A model generated the notes under the pieces. It had not been told where the DNA came from, did no database searches, and was given only the letters and a program-made list of their open reading frames with translations. This document shows, piece after piece, positions 50,871 to 56,506 of a stretch of DNA of 56,506 nt; position 1 is the first letter of the stretch; every line of letters begins with the position of its first letter. Both the position numbers and the translations under genes were made by a program. The DNA is from Trueperaceae bacterium (lineage in GTDB: Bacteria; Deinococcota; Deinococci; Deinococcales; Trueperaceae), in NCBI GenBank assembly GCA_036381035.1, contig DASVDQ010000050.1, positions 1 through 56,506 of the forward strand. The letters are read 5' to 3'.

Positions 50871-51572
50871 ATGTTCGAGGTCGTGCCCTGCGTCGACGTC
50901 AGGCGCGGCCGGGCCGTGCGCCTCTACGAGGGCGACCCGGAGCGGGAGACCGTCTACCACGCTCACCCGCTCGAGGCCGGCGCGCGCTTCGCCGCGCTCG
51001 GGGCCGCGCGCCTCCACGTGGTGGACCTCGACGCCGCGCTCGGCGACGGCGAGAACCTGTCCGCGATCGAGAGGCTGTGCCGCGGCGTGCCCTCGAGCGT
51101 GCAGGTCGCCGGCGGCGTGAGGAGCCTGGAGGACGCCGCGCGGCGGCTCGACTTCGCGTCCGCCGTCGTCGTCGGCACGGCCGCGGTGACGCAGCCCGAG
51201 CTCGTGGAGTCGCTGCTGGCGCGGTTCGGCCCCGAGAGGGTGATCGTGTCGGTGGACGCCGCCGGCGGCGAGGTCGTCGTGCGCGGCTGGACCACCGGCG
51301 GCGGCGTGAGCGCCGCCGCGCTGGCCCGCGACATGGAGGCCAGGGGCGTGAGGCGGCTGATCTTCACCGACACGACGCGCGACGGCACGCTGCGGGGCGT
51401 CGACCCCGCGCCCGTGGCGGCGGTGCGGGAGGCCTTCGGCGGGACCCTGCACGCCGGCGGCGGCGTGGCCTCCGACGCCGACCTCGACCTCTACGAGCGC
51501 CTGGGCCTTGACGGCGCGATCGTGGGTCGCGCCCTCTACGAGGGGAAGGTCAGCTATCCCAGAACTGCCTGA
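50871..51572 (+). CDS. hisA: phosphoribosylformimino-5-aminoimidazole carboxamide ribotide isomerase
   Basis: This 233-residue TIM-barrel enzyme catalyses the fourth step of histidine synthesis. The opening VVPCVDVRRGRAVRLYEGD carries the catalytic Asp near residue 8, and LHVVDLDAALGDGEN and VIVSVDAAGGEVVVRGW the second Asp. FTDTTRDGTLRGVD and the phosphate-binding GGGVAS and GAIVGRALYEGK complete the pattern. It stands alone, with no other his gene in the window. A TAGGCT box that uses the preceding stop codon could give it a separate start. Its last 17 bases overlap mutM. Confidence 0.94.
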   Translation: MFEVVPCVDVRRGRAVRLYEGDPERETVYHAHPLEAGARFAALGAARLHVVDLDAALGDGENLSAIERLCRGVPSSVQVAGGVRSLEDAARRLDFASAVVVGTAAVTQPELVESLLARFGPERVIVSVDAAGGEVVVRGWTTGGGVSAAALARDMEARGVRRLIFTDTTRDGTLRGVDPAPVAAVREAFGGTLHAGGGVASDADLDLYERLGLDGAIVGRALYEGKVSYPRTA

Positions 51573-52401
51573 GGTGGAGACCGTGCGGCGTGAGCTCGAG
51601 CCCTGGCTCATCGGGCGCGAGGTCGCGGCGGCCGAGCTGCTGGCGCCGCCGGGGCCGAAGTACGCCGGGCTCGAGCGGGCGTCCGGTCAGCGCGTGCTGG
51701 CGGTGGGGCGAAGGGGCAAGTTCCTCATCGCGCCGCTCTCGGGGAACGACGAGCTGGTGATGCACCTGGGCATGACGGGCTCACTGGGGCCCGAGGAGCC
51801 GGCCGACCACGTGCGCGTGCGGCTGCACCTGCTGGGCGACGGCCCGCCGACGATCTACTTCAGGGACCCGCGCCGCTTCGGCCGCTTCCTAGTCGTGCCC
51901 GCCGGCGACTACGCCGCCCTGCCCACGCTGCGCGACCTCGGCCCCGAGCCCTTCGACCCGTCCCTGACGGCCGAGGGCTTCGCCGCGAACCTGCGGCGCT
52001 CCGCCACGGCCGTGAAGGCCTACCTGCTGAGCCAGCGGCCCGTGGCCGGCGTGGGGAACATCTACGCCGACGAGGCGTTGTGGCGCGCCCGGATCAACCC
52101 GCTCACGCCGGCGGACGCGGTGAGCCTCGACCAGGCGGCGGACCTGCTCGCCGCGCTGCGCGCCGTGCTGGCGGAGAGCATCGCCGCGAACGGCACGACC
52201 CTGCGCGACTACCGCCGCGTGGGCGGCGAGGCCGGGTCGTTCTACGAGCGGCTCGCGGTGTACGGCAAGGCCGGCGAGCCCTGCCCGCGCTGCGGCGCCG
52301 TGATGGTCAGGAGCGTCGTCGGCGGACGCGGGACCGTCCACTGCCCCGTCTGCCAGCCGGCCCCGCGGAGGGCCCGCCGCCGCGGCGCGCGCGCCGCCTG
52401 A
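51556..52401 (+). CDS. mutM: formamidopyrimidine-DNA glycosylase (apparent ATC start)
   Basis: This enzyme excises oxidised purines such as 8-oxoguanine from DNA. It requires proline as residue 2 after the initiator is removed, in the motif PELPEVETVRREL. Here the codon directly before that proline is ATC (51556-51558), not ATG, GTG or TTG, and GGGGAAGG lies 6 bases ahead of it. The only upstream in-frame starts lie within hisA, e.g. 51508, and would bury the proline. The rest is typical: KYAGLE, RRGKFLI, LGMTGSL, FRDPRRFGRF, VAGVGNIYADEAL, YGKAGEPCPRCG and a C-terminal zinc finger ending CPVCQ. Length is 281 residues. Confidence 0.92.
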   Translation: MPELPEVETVRRELEPWLIGREVAAAELLAPPGPKYAGLERASGQRVLAVGRRGKFLIAPLSGNDELVMHLGMTGSLGPEEPADHVRVRLHLLGDGPPTIYFRDPRRFGRFLVVPAGDYAALPTLRDLGPEPFDPSLTAEGFAANLRRSATAVKAYLLSQRPVAGVGNIYADEALWRARINPLTPADAVSLDQAADLLAALRAVLAESIAANGTTLRDYRRVGGEAGSFYERLAVYGKAGEPCPRCGAVMVRSVVGGRGTVHCPVCQPAPRRARRRGARAA

Positions 52402-52432
52402 GACCCGTCGGGCGGCCGGTTCAAGGATTCTG

Positions 52433-52438
52433 TAGGAT
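52433..52438 (+). promoter_or_regulatory. leaderless -10 box (TAGGAT) for the SDR gene
   Basis: TAGGAT ends exactly 6 bases before the GTG at 52445, and no ribosome binding site is visible. Confidence 0.5.
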
Positions 52439-52444
52439 TCAAGG

Positions 52445-53314
52445 GTGCGGTCGAGCGAGGGGCGCCGAGGCGAGCGCGCGGTCGTCGTGACCGGCGCATC
52501 GAGCGGCATCGGCAAGGCGATCGCCCTTCACCTGGCCCAGCGAGGCTTCCTCGTGTTCGCCGGCGTGCGCAGGCCGGAGGACGAGGCGGCGCTCACGTCG
52601 GCGGCGGGCGCGGACGGCGCGCTCGTCAGGCCGGTGACCCTCGACGTCACGGTCGAGGAGCAGGTCTGCGCCGTCGCCGAGACCGTGGGGGAGCACGGCA
52701 CGCCGCTCGCCGGGGTCGTGAGCAACGCCGGCATCGCCGTGGCCGCCCCCATGGAGTTCGTTCCCCTCGAGGACCTCAGGCGCCAGTTCGAGGTCAACGT
52801 GGTCGGCGCCGTGGCCACGATCCAGGCCCTGATGCCCCAGGTGAGGGCGTCGCGCGGACGCCTGGTCATGATCGGCTCGATCTCCGGCCTCGTCTCCTCG
52901 CGCGTGCTGGGCGCCTACGCCGCCTCGAAGTTCGCGCTCGAGGCCATCTCCGACGCGCTCCGCCGCGAGCTCGCCGACTGGGGCATACCGGTCTCGGTGG
53001 TCGAGCCCGGCCGCATCGCGACGCCCATCTGGTCGAAGTCGGTGGGCGACGCCCTCGAGCGGCTCGAGCGCATGCCTCCCGAGGCCCTGCGGTACTACGA
53101 GGGCATGATCGACGAGGTGAGGGAGGGGGCCAAGCAGGCCGAGGTCAACGGCACGCCGGCCGCGGCGGTCGCCCGCGCGGTCTACCGCGCCCTCACGGAC
53201 CGCCGGCCGCGCACGCGCTACTTCGTCGGCCTCGACGCGCACATCGTCAACGCCCTCAGGCGCGTGCTCACCGACCCGATGTTCGACAGGCTCATCAGGG
53301 CCACGCGGCGCTGA
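52445..53314 (+). CDS. short-chain dehydrogenase/reductase
   Basis: This 289-residue classical SDR of the kind that acts on steroid-, retinol- or lipid-like alcohols has AVVVTGASSGIGKAIALHLA, the VVSNAGIAVAAPMEFV NAG motif, MIGSISGLVSSRVLGAYAASKFALEA with catalytic Ser and YxxxK, and VEPGRIATPIW. The C-terminal extension with RTRYFVGLDAHIVNALRRVLTD is typical of the 17-beta-hydroxysteroid-like subgroup. The substrate is unknown. The leaderless box sets the GTG start. Confidence 0.88.
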   Translation: MRSSEGRRGERAVVVTGASSGIGKAIALHLAQRGFLVFAGVRRPEDEAALTSAAGADGALVRPVTLDVTVEEQVCAVAETVGEHGTPLAGVVSNAGIAVAAPMEFVPLEDLRRQFEVNVVGAVATIQALMPQVRASRGRLVMIGSISGLVSSRVLGAYAASKFALEAISDALRRELADWGIPVSVVEPGRIATPIWSKSVGDALERLERMPPEALRYYEGMIDEVREGAKQAEVNGTPAAAVARAVYRALTDRRPRTRYFVGLDAHIVNALRRVLTDPMFDRLIRATRR

Positions 53315-53368
53315 AGGGGGGATGAAGGCCGCGGCGCCCCCGGACGGCGGCGCGCGCGGCGCGGGTGA

Positions 53369-53374
53369 TATCGT
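53369..53374 (+). promoter_or_regulatory. -10 box (TATCGT) before potD
   Basis: TATCGT lies 70 bases upstream of the ATG at 53445, and an AGAGGTGGAG ribosome binding site precedes that ATG. The -35 region is not recognisable. Confidence 0.35.
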
Positions 53375-53444
53375 TCCAGGACGCGTTCGACGTGGGCGAG
53401 ACAGCACGCTCGCGCACGGAGTGACTTGCCGAAGAGGTGGAGCG

Positions 53445-54518
53445 ATGCGGAGAACCGTGACGTTGCTGCTGACCGCGCTGGCCGCCGCACTCCTGGGCGC
53501 GGCGTACGCCCAGACGGGCTGGACCTGCCCGGAGGGCTTCGAGGGCCAGACCCTCTCCGTCTACAACTGGAGCACGTACATCGCCGAGGACACGATCTCG
53601 AACTTCGAGGAGCTCTGCGGCGTGACCGTGATCTACGACACCTACCCCACCGACGACGACATGCTCGTGCGCCTGCGCCAGGGCAACCCCGGCTTCGACG
53701 TCGTCGTGCCGTCCGACGTCGTGGCCACGCTGATGATCTCCGAGGGCCTGCTCGAGGAGCTCGACCACGACGCCATCCCGAACCTCGCGAACGTCGACCC
53801 CAAGTTCCTCGACCTGCCCTTCGACCCGGGCAACCGCTACACGGTCCCGTACCAGTGGGGCACGACGGGCATCGGCTACAACGCCGAGCGCGTGGGCGAG
53901 GTCACGAGCTGGGAGGACATGTTCTCCCACGACGGCCCCGTGGCCTGGCTCGCCGACACCACGCAGATGCTCGGCGTGGCGCTGATCATGACCGGGCACG
54001 ACCCCAACAGCTCCGACCCCGAGGAGATCGAGGAGGCCAAGCGGTTCCTCATCGACAACGGCGACAACGTCGTCTACATAGCCGCCGACGACGGCCAGGA
54101 GATGCTGGCGCGCGGCGAGGTCGACATGGTCGTCGAGTACTCGGGCGACGTCTTCCAGGTCATGGACGAGTGCGAGTGCGACACCTACGGCTACGTGATC
54201 CCCGCGGAGGGGACGAACTTCTGGGTCGACAACCTGGCGATCCCGCGCGGCGCCCCGAACAAGGCCCTCGCCGAGGTGTTCATCGACTACGTCCTCGACC
54301 CCCAGGTCGGGGCCGACATCTCGAACTACACCGCCTACGGCACGCCGAACCGGGCCGCCCTCGACCAGGGGCTCATCGACGAGGAGCTCGTCGCCGACCC
54401 GGGCATCTACCCCAGCGCCGAGACCCAGGAGCGGCTCTTCTTCGCCGTGCAGGACGAGGAGCGCGAGGCGCTGCTGAACGAGGCCTGGGACGAGATCCGC
54501 ATCCTCGTCGGCCAGTAG
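53445..54518 (+). CDS. potD: polyamine-type ABC transporter substrate-binding protein
   Basis: This 357-residue periplasmic protein binds spermidine or putrescine. It has a signal peptide (core VTLLLTALAAALLGAAYA, cleavage near AYA-QT), LSVYNWSTYIAEDTISNFEE, VIYDTYPTDDDMLVRLRQG, FDVVVPSDVVATLM, VPYQWGTTGIGYN and FWVDNLAIPRGAPNKALAEVFIDYVLDPQVGADIS, all PotD/PotF-like. The ATG is set by AGAGGTGGAG upstream. A cysteine pair in DECECDTYG is unusual for the family. GC and codon use match the main genome, unlike most of the following potA. Confidence 0.92.
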   Translation: MRRTVTLLLTALAAALLGAAYAQTGWTCPEGFEGQTLSVYNWSTYIAEDTISNFEELCGVTVIYDTYPTDDDMLVRLRQGNPGFDVVVPSDVVATLMISEGLLEELDHDAIPNLANVDPKFLDLPFDPGNRYTVPYQWGTTGIGYNAERVGEVTSWEDMFSHDGPVAWLADTTQMLGVALIMTGHDPNSSDPEEIEEAKRFLIDNGDNVVYIAADDGQEMLARGEVDMVVEYSGDVFQVMDECECDTYGYVIPAEGTNFWVDNLAIPRGAPNKALAEVFIDYVLDPQVGADISNYTAYGTPNRAALDQGLIDEELVADPGIYPSAETQERLFFAVQDEEREALLNEAWDEIRILVGQ

Positions 54519-54534
54519 GGGGCCGGGCAGGGCC

Positions 54535-55644
54535 TTGACCGAGAGCGCCACCACGCGGCCGGCGGCTCCCGCCACCACGGGGGCGCCGGCCGTGCGGCTC
54601 CAGGGGCTGGTCAAGGAGTTCGGGGAGCGCAGGTCCGGCCAGCGCGTCCGCGCCGTCGACGGCGTCAGCCTCGACGTCGGCGAGGGCGAGTTCTTCGCCC
54701 TGCTGGGGCCCTCCGGCTGCGGCAAGACGACGACGCTGCGCATGATTGCCGGGTTCATCCGTCCGGACGAGGGTCGAATCGAGCTCGACGGCGACAGGAT
54801 CGACACCAAACCGACCCACCAGCGCGGGACGGCGATGGTCTTCCAGAACTATGCGCTGTTCCCCCACATGACCGTTTTCGACAACGTCGCGTTCGGGCTG
54901 CGGATGCGCAAAGTCGAACGCGACGAGATCAGGCGCCGGGTTACCGACGCGCTGAGCCTTATGCGGCTGGTCGAACTGGCTGAACGGTATCCACGTGAGC
55001 TGTCCGGCGGCCAGCAGCAGCGTGTGGCGCTGGCGCGTGCGATTGTGCTCAATCCCAAGGTTCTCCTCCTGGACGAACCGCTGAGCAATCTCGACGCAAA
55101 GCTGCGCAAGGAGCTGCGCAAGGAGATACTGGACCTCCACCGCCTGGCCAACATCACCACGATCTTCGTAACCCACGACCTGGAGGAGGCATTCTCTCTG
55201 TCCGACGTGGTTGCGGTAATGAATGCCGGCAGGATCGAGCAGGTCGGTGCACCGATCGATATCTACCATCACCCCAAGACCACTTTCGTGGCGAATTTTA
55301 TCGGCTATTCGAACATCTTCGAACGCAACCGTCCGTTCGGAGACGCCGCCGATGCGGTCCGCATCGGCGAAGGCGAGGCTACGCCAAGTTCAGGGCGCTT
55401 TGCGGTTCCAGCACAGTCGGTTCACGTGTCGACAACGCCGTTGCACACAGACACCGCGCTGAAGGGAACGATCTCGCAGATCATGTTTCTCGGCGCCCGC
55501 ATGCAGATCACGGTCGATGCCGGAGGACAGACCATACAGGCGGAACTGCCGGTCAATCCGACGGTTCATGCGCTCGGAAAGGGAGCGGAAGTCTTTCTCG
55601 GCTGGAACGCCGACGAGATCGTGCCGCTGCCGGAGGAACAGTGA
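54535..55644 (+). CDS. potA: polyamine-type ABC transporter ATP-binding protein (composite composition)
   Basis: This 369-residue ATPase has Walker A GPSGCGKTTT (58-67), the Q-loop FQNYALFPHM, the signature ELSGGQQQRVALARAI, Walker B VLLLDEPLSNLDAKLR and the H-loop FVTHDLEEA, followed by the TOBE-type C-terminal domain. Codons 1-70 have A or T in the third position once; codons 71-155 have it 17 times. The change falls right after the Walker A motif, where sequence is most conserved across species. The TTG at 54535 is the likely start. The protein reads through intact, so the gene may be a recombinant or an assembly join. Confidence 0.88.
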   Translation: MTESATTRPAAPATTGAPAVRLQGLVKEFGERRSGQRVRAVDGVSLDVGEGEFFALLGPSGCGKTTTLRMIAGFIRPDEGRIELDGDRIDTKPTHQRGTAMVFQNYALFPHMTVFDNVAFGLRMRKVERDEIRRRVTDALSLMRLVELAERYPRELSGGQQQRVALARAIVLNPKVLLLDEPLSNLDAKLRKELRKEILDLHRLANITTIFVTHDLEEAFSLSDVVAVMNAGRIEQVGAPIDIYHHPKTTFVANFIGYSNIFERNRPFGDAADAVRIGEGEATPSSGRFAVPAQSVHVSTTPLHTDTALKGTISQIMFLGARMQITVDAGGQTIQAELPVNPTVHALGKGAEVFLGWNADEIVPLPEEQ

Positions 55645-56506
55645 CCAGCCGGCAGTTTGCGGACGCAGGCGCTTACCATTGAGCGACGACCGCCAAGGGA
55701 GGATGGGGCTTGAACGACAAACGCGCAATCACGCCTTGGCTGTTGAGCCTGCCAGCGCTCATCTTGCTCGCGGTGCTCTTCATGCTGCCGGTGCTTCGCC
55801 TGATGGTGCTGAGCCTGTTCATCGAAACCCCTGACGGCTATCGTTTCACCCTGCACAACTACGTGGTCTTCTTCACCGACCCGTATACGCTGAAGCAGCT
55901 CTGGGTGACTTGCAAGATCAGCTTCATCACGACGTTCATTTCGCTCGTGCTGGCATTTCCGGTGGCGCTCTACATGCGGCAGCTGCCGCCACGCACGCGT
56001 GGCCTTTTGGCGTTTCTGGTGCTGTCGCCGCTGCTCACCAGCGTTGTGGTGCGCACGCTGGCATGGGTTTACCTGCTGGGCTCGAAAGGCGTCCTCAACA
56101 CGTTTCTCGGCCAGCTCGGTCTGCCGCCAGTTCAACTCATCTACAATGAGAGCGGCGTGGTCATCGGCCTGGTCCACGTGCTTTTCGGCTACATGATCCT
56201 GTCGCTGATGACTTCGGTCCTGAAGATCGACGACAACCTGCTCTATGCGGCAGCCAATCTGGGCGCCAGCAAGCTGGTCATCTTCTGGAAGATCATTCTG
56301 CCGCTCAGCCTGCCGGGCATACTTGCCGGCTTCGTGCTGGTTTTCACGATGAGCGCGAGCACCTACGCGACGTCGGCGATGTTGGGCGGGTCGCGTACGC
56401 GTCTCCTGGCGCCGGAGGTCTACAATCTGGCGGTCAATCGTCTCGCCTGGGACGAGGCTTCGACTGCCGCCACGATTCTATTCGTGATGATCGCCGTGGT
56501 CGTGGT
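54745..56506. other. segment of atypical base composition
   Basis: From about 54745 to the window end, GC falls from over 70% to roughly 55-63% in sampled lines, and A/T-ending codons such as GAA, AAA, GTT and TAT become common. The codon style resembles that of a proteobacterium more than the rest of this window. Confidence 0.7.
55710..56506 (+). CDS. potB: polyamine ABC transporter permease, PotB-type (partial, runs off window)
   Basis: The TTG at 55710 follows GGGAGGA with about a 6-base spacer, and the frame stays open to the window end (265 codons). The translation begins MNDKRAITPWLLSLPALILL with a first membrane helix. It continues with LAFPVALYMRQLP, VVRTLAWVYLLG and the permease signature around YAAANLGASKLVIFWKIILP, which contacts the ATPase (EAA loop), then LPGILAGFVLVFTMSASTYA. 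These are PotB/PotH features. It belongs to the atypical-composition segment. The missing 3' end is expected to hold only the last helix. Confidence 0.88.
   Translation, partial: MNDKRAITPWLLSLPALILLAVLFMLPVLRLMVLSLFIETPDGYRFTLHNYVVFFTDPYTLKQLWVTCKISFITTFISLVLAFPVALYMRQLPPRTRGLLAFLVLSPLLTSVVVRTLAWVYLLGSKGVLNTFLGQLGLPPVQLIYNESGVVIGLVHVLFGYMILSLMTSVLKIDDNLLYAAANLGASKLVIFWKIILPLSLPGILAGFVLVFTMSASTYATSAMLGGSRTRLLAPEVYNLAVNRLAWDEASTAATILFVMIAVVV

Overview
This window comes from a very GC-rich bacterium in which codon third positions are almost always G or C. Several traits suggest the Deinococcota, perhaps a Trueperaceae-like lineage. Many genes have a TANNNT -10 box 5 to 8 bases before the start codon, which is a leaderless arrangement. 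Apparent ATC start codons occur, short start/stop overlaps are common, and there is a yceD-rpmF-fabHDG-acpP-fabF locus. This assignment is an inference; no rRNA or other taxonomic marker is present.

Layout. 0-10.6 kb is metabolic and stress-related: a secreted beta-helix protein, uronate isomerase, a YczE-like membrane protein, an aldo/keto reductase, a quinone oxidoreductase, a glycerate 2-kinase, the small stress proteins GlsB/YeaQ and CsbD, and the 5-oxoprolinase genes pxpA and fused pxpBC. 10.6-36.3 kb is a large exopolysaccharide or glycan locus, almost all on the minus strand. It encodes an active Wzc-type tyrosine autokinase, a second Wzc/Wzz protein with a degraded kinase half, nucleotide-sugar enzymes (4,6-dehydratase, aminotransferase, 6-dehydrogenase, two epimerases), a PglC/WcaJ-type phosphoglycosyl transferase, five glycosyltransferases, two CapK-like adenylate-forming enzymes, a CapA-like protein, an O-antigen polymerase/ligase and a PglK/MsbA-type ABC flippase. 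Two related secreted lipoproteins of unknown function lie inside the locus (29.2-30.6 kb) and at its upstream edge (36.6-38.5 kb). 38.5-38.97 kb is a non-coding leader with extensive predicted RNA structure.

38.97-42.2 kb holds a sugar-transfer-type ATP-grasp protein, a glycine-rich membrane protein and murJ. 42.3-49.1 kb is the fatty-acid synthesis locus, read on the minus strand from a near-consensus promoter at 49.1 kb and ending in a predicted glycoside hydrolase. 49.2-53.3 kb carries a GT2 glycosyltransferase, a polysaccharide deacetylase, hisA, mutM and an SDR oxidoreductase. 53.4-56.5 kb is a polyamine-type ABC importer (potD, potA, partial potB). Codon composition changes abruptly inside potA just after the Walker A motif, so the last 1.75 kb may be foreign or an assembly join.

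The most interesting signals are: (1) a kissing-loop RNA architecture plus a Shine-Dalgarno-occluding hairpin ahead of the 36.6-38.5 kb lipoprotein; (2) apparent ATC start codons for mutM and fabH; (3) a kinase-dead Wzc paralogue alongside a Wzc whose tyrosine tail is a 6-base repeat that also encodes the start of the next gene; and (4) a Pgl-like module linked to paired CapK enzymes and a duplicated unknown secreted protein family.
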